DNA of 64,000 nucleotides from Ancylobacter sp. IITR112 (GTDB lineage Bacteria; Pseudomonadota; Alphaproteobacteria; Rhizobiales; Xanthobacteraceae). The number at the start of each line of letters is the position of its first letter. The stretch's first letter is position 1. The DNA lies in assembly GCF_041415945.1 (NCBI RefSeq), contig NZ_JBGCUS010000001.1, forward strand, positions 806,001-870,000, read 5' to 3'. Positions 28,535 through 37,565 of the stretch are shown here, piece after piece. The notes under the pieces are model-generated. The model searched no databases, was not told the origin of the DNA, and saw only the letters and a list, made by a program, of their open reading frames with translations. Made by a program: the position numbers and the translations under genes.

Positions 28535-28550
28535 ATCGTCAATCGACGAT
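28535..28550. promoter_or_regulatory. ArsR-type operator palindrome
   Basis: The perfect inverted repeat ATCGTC-AATC-GACGAT lies six bases before the ArsR start codon and 91 bases from the divergent nuclease-like start. A further CGAT follows at the right edge. Short AT-flanked inverted repeats of this size overlapping the start region are typical of ArsR/SmtB autoregulation; the link to this regulator is by position only. Confidence 0.6.
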
Positions 28551-28555
28551 AAACG

Positions 28556-28927
28556 ATGGCGATGACCGACGCCGCCGCGCTTTCCGATGCCGACGAGATG
28601 CTGGCGCTGCGCCTGCGGGCGCTGGCGCATCCGGCGCGGCTGGCGATTCTCCGCGCGCTGGCGCAGACCGGGCGCTGCCAGTGCGGCGAAATCGTGCGCG
28701 GCCTCACCCTGGCGCAGTCCACCGTCTCCCAGCATCTCAAGGTGCTGAAGGAGGCGGGGCTGATCACCGGCACTATTGACGGGCCGCGCTCCTGCTACTG
28801 CCTCGACCGCGTGACGGTGACGGCGCTGGCGGGCGAGGTGGTGCCGCTGCTGGCCCTGCTGGCGGCGACTCCGCCCGAGCCGGGCGAGGCCGGCAACCCT
28901 GATCCGCGCGAGGGCGCCCTGGCCTGA
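28556..28927 (+). CDS. ArsR/SmtB-family winged-helix regulator
   Basis: 123 residues. [22 protein letters not shown] is the classic ArsR helix start, [21 protein letters not shown] is the HTH with the CxC metal-site position, and [22 protein letters not shown] is the wing. The CxC (residues near 41-43) plus CYC near the wing suggest a metalloid or thiol-reactive ligand. Length and Pro-rich tail are ordinary. It is 80 bases upstream of an Atm1-type exporter on the same strand, a plausible target. Confidence 0.9.
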   Translation: MAMTDAAALSDADEMLALRLRALAHPARLAILRALAQTGRCQCGEIVRGLTLAQSTVSQHLKVLKEAGLITGTIDGPRSCYCLDRVTVTALAGEVVPLLALLAATPPEPGEAGNPDPREGALA

Positions 28928-29007
28928 GCGCGCTTCGTCACCATCTGGACGACGACTGACCCGCACCGGGCCGCCGCCGCCCGCGCTTGAGAAGAACGGA
29001 AATCCGC

Positions 29008-30924
29008 ATGTCCGCAGTTCAGGGCGCTCCCGCTGCCGCCCGCCCGTCCAAAGCGTCCGAGATCAACCCGCGCGGCAGCCTGCTGATCGCGCTAAAGGGG
29101 CTGTGGCCCTATCTCTGGCCCGCCGACCGGGCCGATCTGCGCGCCCGCGTCGTCTGGGGCCTCTTGCTGCTGGTGCTGGCCAAGATCGCCACCCTGTCCA
29201 CGCCCTTCTTCTTCAAATGGGCGACGGACGCGGTGGCGGAGGGCGAGGGTGCGCGCATCTCCACCGACACCATCGCCTGGCTGGTCGCCGGCCCGCTGAT
29301 GCTCACGCTCGCCTATGGCCTCTCGCGCATCGTCATGGCGGGGCTGACCCAGTGGCGCGACGGGCTGTTCGCCAAGGTGGCGATCCATGCCGTGCGGCGC
29401 CTCGCGCTGGAGACCTTCCAGCACATGCACGCGCTGTCCCTGCGCTTTCATCTCGAGCGCAAGACCGGCGGGCTGACGCGGGTGCTGGAGCGTTCGCGCG
29501 AGGGCATCGAGACCATTGTGCGCATGCTGGTGCTGCATCTCGGCCCCACCATCCTCGAATTCGCCATGGTGATCGGCGTGCTGTTCTGGCAGTTCGACTG
29601 GCGCTATGTCGCCGCCACGCTTGGCATGATCGTCGGCTATACCGTCTTCACCTTCGTGATGACGGAGTACCGCATGGGCATCCGCGCGGCGATGAACGAG
29701 AGCGACACTGAGGCGAACGCCAAGGCGGTCGACAGCCTGCTCAATTACGAGACGGTGAAGTATTTCGGCGCCGAGAAGTGGGAATCCGAGCGCTATGACC
29801 GCTCCATGGCCCGCTATGAGCGCGCCACCGTCACCACCCACACCTCGCTGGCCTGGCTGAATGCCGGGCAGGCGGCGATCTTCACCCTCGGCCTTACCGC
29901 CGTGATGGTGCTGTGCGTGATGGACATCCGCGCCGGGCGGCAGTCGGTCGGCTCCTTCGTCATGGTCAATGCCATGATGATCCAGCTCTATCAGCCGCTG
30001 AACTTCCTCGGCATGATCTATCGCGAGATCAAGCAGTCGCTGATCGACATCGAGGCGATGTTCGCCATTCTCGCCCGCTCGCCGGAAATCCGCGACCGTG
30101 CCGGCGCGCCGAAGCTGGCGTTGGCGGGCGGGGCAGTGCGGTTCGAGGAGGTGCGCTTCTCCTACGATCCCGACCGCGAAATCCTGAAAGGGGTCAGCTT
30201 CGAGGTGCCGGCGGGGCGCACCGTGGCGATCGTCGGGCCTTCGGGCGCGGGCAAGTCGACCATTTCGCGGCTTCTGTACCGCTTCTACGACGTGAATGCC
30301 GGGCGCATCCTGATCGACGGGCAGGACATTCGCGAAGTGTCGCAGGCGAGCCTGCGCGCCGCCATCGGCATGGTGCCGCAGGACACGGTGCTGTTCAACG
30401 ACACGCTCGGCTACAATATCCGCTACGGCCGCGCCGGCGCTTCCGACGAGGAGGTGGTGCGGGCGGCGGAACTGGCGCAGATCGACGGTTTCGTCCGCCG
30501 CACGCCCAAGGGCTATGCGACGGAAGTCGGGGAGCGCGGGCTCAAGCTCTCCGGCGGCGAGAAGCAGCGCGTCGCCATCGCCCGCACCATCCTCAAGGAC
30601 CCGCCGATTCTCATTCTCGACGAGGCGACCTCGGCGCTCGACAGTCACACCGAGCGCGAGATCCAGGACGCGCTGGAGCGCGTCTCGCGCGGGCGCACCA
30701 CGCTCGTCATCGCGCACCGGCTCTCCACCGTGGTCGGAGCGGACGAGATCATCGTGCTGGAGCATGGCCGCATCGCCGAGCGCGGCACCCATGGCGAACT
30801 GATGGACCGCGGCGGGCTCTACCATTCCATGTGGGAGCGCCAGCGCGAGGCCGAGCGCGCCCGCGAGACGCTGAAAGAGGCCGAGGGGGAGGACGAGAAC
30901 GAGCCGGACGCGGCGCTGGTCTGA
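29008..30924 (+). CDS. ABC transporter ATP-binding/permease, Atm1 (HMT1) type
   Basis: 638 residues from ATG at 29008. A six-helix membrane domain (about residues 40-330) precedes the nucleotide-binding domain: Walker A GPSGAGKST near 410, Q-loop MVPQDTVLF, signature LKLSGGEKQRVAIARTIL near 515, Walker B PILILDEATSALDS near 535 and the AHRLSTV H-loop. YNIRYGRAGASDEEV is typical of Atm1. Bacterial Atm1 exports glutathione-complexed metals or sulfur species. Expression near an ArsR regulator supports a metal/thiol role. An upstream TTG in frame at 28987 has no clear advantage. Confidence 0.94.
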   Translation: MSAVQGAPAAARPSKASEINPRGSLLIALKGLWPYLWPADRADLRARVVWGLLLLVLAKIATLSTPFFFKWATDAVAEGEGARISTDTIAWLVAGPLMLTLAYGLSRIVMAGLTQWRDGLFAKVAIHAVRRLALETFQHMHALSLRFHLERKTGGLTRVLERSREGIETIVRMLVLHLGPTILEFAMVIGVLFWQFDWRYVAATLGMIVGYTVFTFVMTEYRMGIRAAMNESDTEANAKAVDSLLNYETVKYFGAEKWESERYDRSMARYERATVTTHTSLAWLNAGQAAIFTLGLTAVMVLCVMDIRAGRQSVGSFVMVNAMMIQLYQPLNFLGMIYREIKQSLIDIEAMFAILARSPEIRDRAGAPKLALAGGAVRFEEVRFSYDPDREILKGVSFEVPAGRTVAIVGPSGAGKSTISRLLYRFYDVNAGRILIDGQDIREVSQASLRAAIGMVPQDTVLFNDTLGYNIRYGRAGASDEEVVRAAELAQIDGFVRRTPKGYATEVGERGLKLSGGEKQRVAIARTILKDPPILILDEATSALDSHTEREIQDALERVSRGRTTLVIAHRLSTVVGADEIIVLEHGRIAERGTHGELMDRGGLYHSMWERQREAERARETLKEAEGEDENEPDAALV

Positions 30925-31060
30925 GCCTGGGCGCGGGCGGGCGGGTGCCGATGCGGAACCATGTCGCGCATCCGGCATTTGACGGCTGGGCCGGCTGGCC
31001 CTACCTCTCGCCGCAGAACCCGGCGCAGGCCCCAGGGGCGCCGGGCAGAAAGGCCAATTG

Positions 31061-31759
31061 ATGTCCGTCCTCGATTCGATCCGCAGCGGTCTCGCCCCCG
31101 TCCACCGCGAGGGCTATCCCTTCATCCTGATCGGCGCCGCCGTGGCGTTGCTGTTCCTGTGGCTGTTTCCGCCGCTGGGCTGGATCTGCGTGCTGATCAC
31201 GGCCTGGATCTGCTATTTCTTCCGCGATCCCGAGCGGGTGACGCCGGTGCGCGAGGGGCTGGTCGTCTCCCCCGCCGATGGCCGCGTCTGCCTGGTCGGC
31301 CCCGCCGTGCCGCCGGCCGAACTCGGCCTCGGCGACCTGCCGCTGCCGCGCGTGTGCATTTTCATGAATGTGTTCGATGTGCATGTGAACCGCGCGCCGC
31401 TGGCGGGGCGCATCACCCGCATCGCCTATCGGCCGGGCAAGTTCCTCAACGCCGATCTCGACAAGGCGAGCGAGGATAATGAGCGCAGCGGCATGGTGCT
31501 CGACACCGCCATCGGGCCGGTGGGCGTCGTTCAGATCGCCGGGCTGGTGGCGCGCCGCATCGTCAGCTTCGTGCGCGAGGGCGACCTGCTGGCGCCTGGC
31601 GAGCGCTTCGGGCTGATCCGGTTCGGTTCGCGCGTCGATGTCTATCTCCCGCTCGGCACCCGCCCGCTGGTCGCCGAAGGCCAGCGCGCCATCGCCGGCG
31701 AAACCGTGCTGGCGGATCGCGCGGCGCTGGGCGCCGAGCCGACCTTCCGCGTCGACTGA
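31061..31759 (+). CDS. psd: Phosphatidylserine decarboxylase proenzyme
   Basis: 232 residues, the short alphaproteobacterial type. Two membrane segments at 24-55 are followed by [38 protein letters not shown] and the self-cleavage site [14 protein letters not shown], where Gly-Ser is cut to form the pyruvoyl Ser. It makes phosphatidylethanolamine from phosphatidylserine at the inner membrane. The partner pssA starts 24 bases downstream; the pair is one operon. Confidence 0.96.
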   Translation: MSVLDSIRSGLAPVHREGYPFILIGAAVALLFLWLFPPLGWICVLITAWICYFFRDPERVTPVREGLVVSPADGRVCLVGPAVPPAELGLGDLPLPRVCIFMNVFDVHVNRAPLAGRITRIAYRPGKFLNADLDKASEDNERSGMVLDTAIGPVGVVQIAGLVARRIVSFVREGDLLAPGERFGLIRFGSRVDVYLPLGTRPLVAEGQRAIAGETVLADRAALGAEPTFRVD

Positions 31760-31783
31760 GTTCCCTCAAGAAGCGAGCGTGCG

Positions 31784-32665
31784 ATGGCCGATCCTTTTGC
31801 GCCTTTTGAGCCGAATGCCCCCGAGCCGCCGCGCCGCCGCTTCCAGGCGGTGCCGCTGCGCGTGCTGCTGCCCAATCTGGTGACGCTGCTGGCGCTGTGC
31901 GCCGGCCTCACCGGCATCCGCATGGCGATCGAGGGGCGGCTGGAACTGGCGCTCGGGGCCATCGTGCTCGCGGCGGTACTCGACGGCCTCGACGGAAGGC
32001 TGGCGCGCATGCTGCAGGGCACGTCGCGCTTCGGGGCGGAACTGGACAGTCTGTCCGATTTCGTCTGCTTCGGCGTGGCGCCGGGGCTGGTGCTTTATAT
32101 GTGGGGGCTGGAAACGCTGGGCTCGGTCGGCTGGATCGCCGCGCTGGCCTTCGCCATCTGCGCCGCGCTGCGCCTCGCCCGCTTCAACGTGATGCTGGAA
32201 GACCCGAACAAGCCGGCCTTCGCCAGCGATTTCTTCACCGGCATACCCGCGCCGGCCGGGGCGATCTGCGTGCTGCTGCCGGTCTATCTGGAACTCATCG
32301 GCCTGCCGCGCCTTGTCGCCTCGCCGGCGGTGGCGGCGTTCTACTGTCTGGCGATGGCGCTGCTCATGGTCTCCAAGCTGCCGGCCTATTCCGGCAAGCG
32401 GCTGGGCGCGCGCATTCCCCGCGACAAGGTGCTGCCGCTGTTCGTCTGCGTGGTGCTGTTCGTCGCGGTGCTGGTGACCTGGCCCTGGGCGGTGCTCTCG
32501 GTGATCTGCGTCGCCTATCTCGCGGCGCTGCCCTTCTCGGTCATGCGCTACAACAAGCTGGCGCGCGAGCATGAGCAGCACCGGGCCCATGAAAACGCCG
32601 GCGCGCTCCATTCTGCCCCACTGGCGGGCGGGGCGCATGAGGACCGGCCGGGTCCGCTGAACTAG
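31784..32665 (+). CDS. pssA: CDP-diacylglycerol--serine O-phosphatidyltransferase
   Basis: 293 residues with about eight membrane segments. The CDP-alcohol phosphotransferase motif reads DGLDGRLARMLQGTSRFG followed by AELDSLSDFVCF, matching D-x2-D-G-x2-A-R-x8-G-x3-D-x3-D. NLVTLLALCAGLTGIRMAI at the N-terminus is typical of PssA in this order. It makes phosphatidylserine, the substrate of the adjacent Psd. The C-terminus is short and charged with an HEHQ-type segment. Confidence 0.96.
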   Translation: MADPFAPFEPNAPEPPRRRFQAVPLRVLLPNLVTLLALCAGLTGIRMAIEGRLELALGAIVLAAVLDGLDGRLARMLQGTSRFGAELDSLSDFVCFGVAPGLVLYMWGLETLGSVGWIAALAFAICAALRLARFNVMLEDPNKPAFASDFFTGIPAPAGAICVLLPVYLELIGLPRLVASPAVAAFYCLAMALLMVSKLPAYSGKRLGARIPRDKVLPLFVCVVLFVAVLVTWPWAVLSVICVAYLAALPFSVMRYNKLAREHEQHRAHENAGALHSAPLAGGAHEDRPGPLN

Positions 32666-32684
32666 ATGATTGAGCGCCCGCCGC

Positions 32685-32921
32685 TCAGCGGGCGCGGGCC
32701 TTCATCGCCTCAACCCGGGCCGACAGCGGCACGGCGGGAAAGGCCTGCCGCAGCAGGCGCAGCGCTTCGGCGTCCGAGTCGGGGCGGGCGAGGTCGAGAT
32801 GCTGGGCCATCATCTGGGCCGCGCTTGCGGCATCGGGGCGACCAAAGGCGATGCGGGGCTCGGCCGCGCGGAGCGGGGCGGGGGCCGGAGCCGTCACTGT
32901 CACGCGCGCTGACTGCAGCAT
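32685..32921 (-). CDS. Small hypothetical protein
   Basis: 78 residues. Kept because a full GGAGGAAGTT Shine-Dalgarno lies before ATG at 32921 (or GTG at 32924). The sequence is Ala/Arg/Pro-rich, with a possible helical segment DAEALRLLRQAFPAVPLSARVEAM cut in two parts of a helix; no domain is recognised. The end of the frame overlaps a GC hairpin (32674-32681 with 32688-32695), which has no T-run. Convergent with pssA. Confidence 0.5.
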   Translation of the reverse strand: MLQSARVTVTAPAPAPLRAAEPRIAFGRPDAASAAQMMAQHLDLARPDSDAEALRLLRQAFPAVPLSARVEAMKARAR

Positions 32922-33185
32922 CACAACTTCCTCCGATCGCCGTCACGAATCAATCGGCTTTGCTCATGCTTAAGATGAGCGCGCCGAACGCCAAACGCAC
33001 GAACTAAATCCGCGTTCCCGGTGATGTGAGCGGGAGTGCGCTCACGCTCTCACAGCGTGAGCCTGCCCGCCATACGAGACAGTACGAAGACGCGCGCCAG
33101 CTTATCCCCGCCTTGCGACCGGGCTTTCCGGAGTGAACGTCGATGGAAGACGGTGAGCGGAGGCGCCGTTTCGGGGCGCGGGCGG
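32922..33185. other. Intergenic stretch with inverted repeat, no gene seen
   Basis: No supported frame. The middle holds a perfect 9-bp inverted repeat (33040-33048 with 33054-33062, loop CTCAC). It has no T-tract, so it is more likely a binding site or mRNA structure than a terminator. It ends at the 3' side of the lipoprotein gene and upstream of the small protein start. Confidence 0.6.
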
Positions 33186-33782
33186 TCAACTGCGCGAGAG
33201 CGTGACCTTGGCGCCGTCGCCGGTGGCGACGCCGTCATACTGGCCCGCGCCGGCAGGCTGCAGCCGGGCGGTGACCTTGCCGACATGGTTCTGCAGCACG
33301 ATCTCGTTGCCCCAGACGTCCCAGCCCTTGGTCATGAAGATGTCGTTGGGGCAGTCGACATCGGCGGTGGCGGCGAAGCCGGACATGCCGCGATCGGTGG
33401 AGAGGGTAACCTTGCAGCTCTTCTGGCCGTTGTCCCAGCCATAGTTCCAGGTGCCCGCGAGCTGGGTGCGGGCGGCGCCCGGCTCGGCATAGGCGACGCC
33501 GCCCGGCGCGGTGGCCGCCGGCGGCGCGGCGAGGGCGACGGGCGTGGCCGAGCCCTGGTTCGTCGGGGTGACGGCGGCGGCTGCGGTGGCGGCGGAGGCG
33601 CCATAGGTGGCGGAGACGGGGGCCGCCACCGGGGAGCTTTCAACCGAGCCTGACGGCGCCGGGGTGATCTGGCTGGTTTCGACGGGACTGGACGCCTTGT
33701 CGCCGAACCCGTCGAGCACGGTGCTGCAGCCGCCGAGAAGCAGGGCGGTTGCGGACGTGAGGACGAGGGCGGTGCACTTCAT
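33186..33782 (-). CDS. AprI/Inh-type lipoprotein (Omp19-like)
   Basis: 198 residues. Lipobox LLGGC at residues 15-19 marks a lipoprotein. A long Ala/Pro/Ser linker (30-105) leads to a C-terminal domain beginning LAGTWNYGWDNGQKSCKVTL with a second Cys in TADVDCPND, the two-cysteine barrel of AprI/Inh protease inhibitors, and ending DGVATGDGAKVTLSRS. Brucella Omp19 has the same plan, an outer-membrane lipoprotein that inhibits proteases. ATG at 33782 follows GGGGAG ten bases upstream; a TTG three bases earlier is possible. Confidence 0.85.
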   Translation of the reverse strand: MKCTALVLTSATALLLGGCSTVLDGFGDKASSPVETSQITPAPSGSVESSPVAAPVSATYGASAATAAAAVTPTNQGSATPVALAAPPAATAPGGVAYAEPGAARTQLAGTWNYGWDNGQKSCKVTLSTDRGMSGFAATADVDCPNDIFMTKGWDVWGNEIVLQNHVGKVTARLQPAGAGQYDGVATGDGAKVTLSRS

Positions 33783-34118
33783 CAAGTCGTACTCCCCACC
33801 CGGCCGAGCGCGCCGGGCGTTTCCTGCAAACCTACACCGGGCAGGGCCATGCGCGACATGCGCATTTTCCCTGCGGCCGACCCCGCCTCCGCGCGGAAAC
33901 AGGGTGGCCCTGTTTCGGTGGGGAAGATGGCATCAGCGTGACCCTAACGCCGTGCAGCAGGGGCAGGGGCACCGCAGGCCGACATTTGGCGCGGTTATGC
34001 TCAAGGAAGGCTTAACGCCGCCGCGGGTCCTCCCATGGCAGCGGCCGGCCGCGCCTCGGCAGCGTTCAGTTTTGCCGCGAACTGGTTTAAGTGCGTTGCA
34101 GCGAAAAGGAGCTGCGCC
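33783..34118. other. Divergent intergenic region with a perfect hairpin
   Basis: No gene is supported in this 336-base gap. A perfect 9-bp hairpin lies at 33896-33916 (arms GAAACAGGG and CCCTGTTTC, loop TGG). The right part has the AAGGAG that sets the SDR start. It must hold promoters for the lipoprotein (minus) and SDR (plus), but I could not assign -35/-10 boxes reliably. Confidence 0.6.
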
Positions 34119-34889
34119 ATGTATCAGATGCTGGATCCCGCCACCCTGCGTGTCCTTGTCACCGGAGCCACCTCCGGCATCGGCGCCGCCACCGCCCGGC
34201 GCTTCGCGCTGGCGGGCGCCCATGTCGTCGGTACCGGCCGCCGCGCCGACCGGCTGATCGCCCTGCGCGACGAACTCGGCAGCCATTTCCACCCGCTGGA
34301 GGTGGATGTGCGTGACAATGAAGCCCTCGTCGACGCGCTGGCGGCGGTGCCGGAGGCCTTTGCCCGGTTCAATGTCGTGTTCGCCAATGCCGGGCTCGCC
34401 TTGGGACTGGAGCCGGCCCATGCCGCCAGCCTGAAGGACTGGGACGACATGGTGGAAACCAACATCAAGGGCCTGCTTTACACCGTCCGCGCCACCCTGC
34501 CCGCCATGGTGGAGGCGAAGGAGGGGCATGTGCTGTTCACCGGCTCGGTGGCCGGCGACTACCCCTATCCCGGCGGCAATGCCTATGGCGCCAGCAAGGC
34601 CTTCGTGAAGCAGTTCGCGCTCAACCTGATTTCCGATGTCGCCGGTACCGGCGTGCGCGTCACCAATATCGAGCCGGGCATGGTGGAGACCGAGTTCTCG
34701 CTGGTGCGCTTCCATGGCGATGCCGCGAAGTCGGAGAATGTCTATGCCGGCACCGAGGCAATGACGGCCGAGGATATCGCGGAACAGGTGTTCTTCGCCG
34801 CGACACTGCCGCGCCGGGTCAACATCAACCGCATCCAGGCCTTCGCCACCTGCCAGAGCTTCGCCCCGTTCAAGGTCGCGCGCGGTTAA
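34119..34889 (+). CDS. SDR-family oxidoreductase, YdfG-like
   Basis: 256 residues from ATG at 34119 with AAGGAG eight bases upstream. Cofactor motif TGATSGIGAATARRF near residue 14, VFANAGLALG for NNAG, SVAGDYPYPGG with the catalytic Ser, and YGASKAFVKQF with Tyr/Lys. NIEPGMVETEFSLVRF and TAEDIAEQVFFAATL match YdfG, the NADP-dependent 3-hydroxy acid / malonic semialdehyde reductase. The GRRADR after the motif supports NADPH. Convergent with chrA; five bases separate the stops. Confidence 0.9.
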   Translation: MYQMLDPATLRVLVTGATSGIGAATARRFALAGAHVVGTGRRADRLIALRDELGSHFHPLEVDVRDNEALVDALAAVPEAFARFNVVFANAGLALGLEPAHAASLKDWDDMVETNIKGLLYTVRATLPAMVEAKEGHVLFTGSVAGDYPYPGGNAYGASKAFVKQFALNLISDVAGTGVRVTNIEPGMVETEFSLVRFHGDAAKSENVYAGTEAMTAEDIAEQVFFAATLPRRVNINRIQAFATCQSFAPFKVARG

Positions 34890-34894
34890 GCCCT

Positions 34895-36112
34895 TTAGAG
34901 AAGGACGGCGCCGCCCAAGGCGGCGCCGGCGACCACCGCCCAGGCCGGCACCTTCCACAGCACGAGCGCGAGATAAGCCAGCAGCGCCAGCGCGAAGGCG
35001 CGGCTGGAGGTGATGCCCGTGCTCACCACCGGGTCCCACAGCGCCGCGCCGAGCAGGCCGACCACGGCGGCATTGATGCCGGCGAGCGCGTCGCGTACCC
35101 GGCGATCCGTGGACAGCCGGGTCCAGAAGCGCAGCGCGCCATAGACCAGCAGCGCCGAGGGCAGGAACATCGCCACCAGCGCCAGGGCAGCGCCGGCCGC
35201 GCCATTGGGCGGCACCGGCATCATCGCGCCGAGATAGGCGGCGAAGGAGAACAGCGGGCCCGGCACCGCCTGCACCGCGCCATAGCCGGCGAGAAACACC
35301 TCCCGCGTCAGCCCGCCAGGATGCACCAGTTCGGCCTCGATCAGCGGCAGCACCACATGGCCGCCGCCGAACACCAGCGCGCCGGCGCGATACAGCGTGT
35401 CGAACAGGGAGACACCGGGATTGCCGGTCGCCTGCGCCAGCAGCGGCAGGCCCATGAGCAGCAGCGCGAACAGGGCGAAGGCGGCGAGCGAGGCGGTTCG
35501 CCCCGGCAGATGGTGCCGGGCGGGCTCGGCCATCGGCACGCCGTCGAGCCGCAGCAGGGCAAGGCCGACAAGAGCGCCGCCGGCGATGATGCCGATCTGG
35601 CCGAGGGCGCCGGGCACCAGCGCCGCGACGGCGGCGGCGAGGAGGGCGACGGTGCGGCGGGCCCGGTCCGGGCAGAGGTTCCTCGCCATGCCGAGCACGG
35701 CGTCGGCGACGATGGCCACGGCCGCGACCTTCAGCCCGGCGAGCCAGCCGCCGCCGAGGCCGGCGGCATCGGCATGCGTCACCCCATAGGCGAAGGCGAG
35801 CATGAGCAGCGCCGACGGCAGGGTGAACGCCGCCCAGGCCGCGGCCATGCCGACCGGGCCGGCGCGCATCAGCCCGATCGCCATGCCGACCTGGCTGGAG
35901 GCCGGGCCGGGCAGGAACTGGCAAAGCGCGACGAGGCTGGCATAGCTCTCCTCGCTCAGCCAGCCTCGTCGCTTCACCAGATCCTCGCGAAAGAAGCCGA
36001 GATGCGCCACTGGCCCGCCGAAGGAGGTCAGGCCGAGGCGCAGAAAGGCGAGGAACACCTCGCCGGGCGTGCCCTCGCGGGCGGGACGTGCGGAAGCCGA
36101 TGCATCGCTCAT
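34895..36112 (-). CDS. chrA: Chromate efflux transporter ChrA (long form)
   Basis: 405 residues, two homologous halves. First half: LAFLRLGLTSFGGPVAHLGF with a following FLPGPASSQVGMAIG; second half: TLYRAGALVFGGGHVVLPLI and AVQAVPGPLFSFAAYLGAM. These are the two FGG / PGP signatures of the CHR family. It exports chromate taken up by sulfate systems. About ten membrane segments. No chrB-type regulator is adjacent. Confidence 0.94.
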   Translation of the reverse strand: MSDASASARPAREGTPGEVFLAFLRLGLTSFGGPVAHLGFFREDLVKRRGWLSEESYASLVALCQFLPGPASSQVGMAIGLMRAGPVGMAAAWAAFTLPSALLMLAFAYGVTHADAAGLGGGWLAGLKVAAVAIVADAVLGMARNLCPDRARRTVALLAAAVAALVPGALGQIGIIAGGALVGLALLRLDGVPMAEPARHHLPGRTASLAAFALFALLLMGLPLLAQATGNPGVSLFDTLYRAGALVFGGGHVVLPLIEAELVHPGGLTREVFLAGYGAVQAVPGPLFSFAAYLGAMMPVPPNGAAGAALALVAMFLPSALLVYGALRFWTRLSTDRRVRDALAGINAAVVGLLGAALWDPVVSTGITSSRAFALALLAYLALVLWKVPAWAVVAGAALGGAVLL

Positions 36113-36204
36113 GGCGCAGCGTTAGCCCGCCCGGGCGCGCGCTGCATGTGAATTTTGGATGACGGGCCGGGTGCAGGGGCGGATGCGGGGCGCCGGGCCG
36201 CAGA

Positions 36205-37119
36205 CTAACCGCGTCCGGGGACGCCCGCGCCCATCAGCGTTTCGAGATAGGCTCTGGTATTGTTCAGCACGGTGCGGTCGATGCGGTCCACCGGCTGCGT
36301 CCCGTCCTTGCCCACAATCCTGTCATAGGCGGCCGTGACATAATTCAGCACCGCCATCGCCGCCTCCAGATTGCCGCTGTCCTTCAGCTCGGCAATGAGC
36401 GGGTAGAGGCGCATGTCGCGCGCGTCATAGGCGTTGATGAAGTCGCGCGCATCGGCAAGACGCAGCGGCTGCCAGCCACGTTCGCTTCCGCCTCTGTCGA
36501 GAACGTCGCGCAGGGCGGCGGCGAGGTCGTCGTCATAGGCAAAAGGCGAGATCGGCTTCATCACCTTGGCGAGATACAGATTGGCCTTCAGCCACCCCTG
36601 GAGCGCCGCGCGCCGGGTGATGCCGAAATCGCTCGGATCGGCCACGGCGGCGGCCTTGCAGGTGAAGTACATTTGAAATGCGTGGGGAACGCTGGTGACG
36701 GATGACTGACCGCACTGCTTCTGAATGGCGGTGTTCGATGGCGGCGTCGGCGGGTCCTTCACGAACATCACCTCGGCCTGCTGGCCGGCAAGGCTGTGCA
36801 CCAGCACGATGGGGTAGGCCGAAAACTCGTGCCCGCCCTTCCAGTCCGCCACCAGCCAGAGCGTTTCCGGCAAGGGCGGTGAAAGCTCGATGCGGGCCGG
36901 CCCCGCCGGGGCCTCGGTCAGCACGATCTGGTTGCCGTTGCGCCAGATCGAGACCCGGCGAAGTGCATTCTCGGGATCGGCGGTGAGCTTCAAGGTCAGT
37001 TGCGGCCCCACGGGCGGGGCCTCCTGCGCGTGGAGAGGCGTGGCCACCATGGCGGCCAGGAGGCCCGGCATGGTCGTCAAGGCGGCCCGCAGAAGGCGTG
37101 GGAAGCGGCGCACCGTCAT
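36205..37119 (-). CDS. Secreted protein of unknown function
   Basis: 304 residues. Signal peptide RLLRAALTTMPGLLAAMVATPLHAQ shows a clear hydrophobic core and AQ cleavage region. The mature part begins with a beta-type region (RRVSIWRNGNQIVL), has two cysteines around CGQSSVTS and FTCKAAAV, and ends in a helical region. No family is recognised. Its start codon overlaps the stop of the upstream membrane protein gene as ATGA, so the two are translated together; this is the best clue to function. Confidence 0.75.
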   Translation of the reverse strand: MTVRRFPRLLRAALTTMPGLLAAMVATPLHAQEAPPVGPQLTLKLTADPENALRRVSIWRNGNQIVLTEAPAGPARIELSPPLPETLWLVADWKGGHEFSAYPIVLVHSLAGQQAEVMFVKDPPTPPSNTAIQKQCGQSSVTSVPHAFQMYFTCKAAAVADPSDFGITRRAALQGWLKANLYLAKVMKPISPFAYDDDLAAALRDVLDRGGSERGWQPLRLADARDFINAYDARDMRLYPLIAELKDSGNLEAAMAVLNYVTAAYDRIVGKDGTQPVDRIDRTVLNNTRAYLETLMGAGVPGRG

Positions 37120-37565
37120 AGTTTCAGACCCACAAGCAGCATGACGTAGACGGCCAGCGAGGAAGCGATATCGGAAAAGAACGCCCGGTTGGTTGCTGCC
37201 TTGTCCCAGTTGTCGGGCGCGAAGAGGAAGGTGCCGATCAGGCTGGACAGCAGGGCCAGCGTGGAAACCAGTACCAGCACGCCGAAGAGGAAGCGGGTAT
37301 GGCCGTTGTGGACGAGCAGATTGGCCGTCAGGGCAGCAATCAGCGGTAGCAGGACCTGGCGCAGGAGGTTCAGCATCCCGGCCGAGTTCTCCGCGAATGA
37401 GGAGATTTTGCCGAGAAGGCCGGGATCTTCGAGCTCCCATGTGATGGGGCTGACCATCAGGGCGGCGTAGATGGTTACAACAATGACCGGCAGGCAGTAG
37501 GCGAGGAGCAGTGTTCCAGCGACGATCTGCCGGAAAGCCTGCACAGGTCCGTCAGCGGGCGGCAT
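37116..37565 (-). CDS. Small multi-pass membrane protein, unknown
   Basis: About 149 residues with four predicted membrane helices: AGTLLLAYCLPVIVVTIYA, LPLIAALTANLLV, FLFGVLVLVSTLALLSS and SLAVYVMLLVGLKL. Start at 37565 is chosen because GGGGAG lies nine bases before it; a Met three codons earlier has no spacing from that box. Overlaps the following secreted protein by four bases (ATGA). No family recognised; the pair looks like a membrane anchor with a periplasmic partner. Confidence 0.7.
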   Translation of the reverse strand: MPPADGPVQAFRQIVAGTLLLAYCLPVIVVTIYAALMVSPITWELEDPGLLGKISSFAENSAGMLNLLRQVLLPLIAALTANLLVHNGHTRFLFGVLVLVSTLALLSSLIGTFLFAPDNWDKAATNRAFFSDIASSLAVYVMLLVGLKL

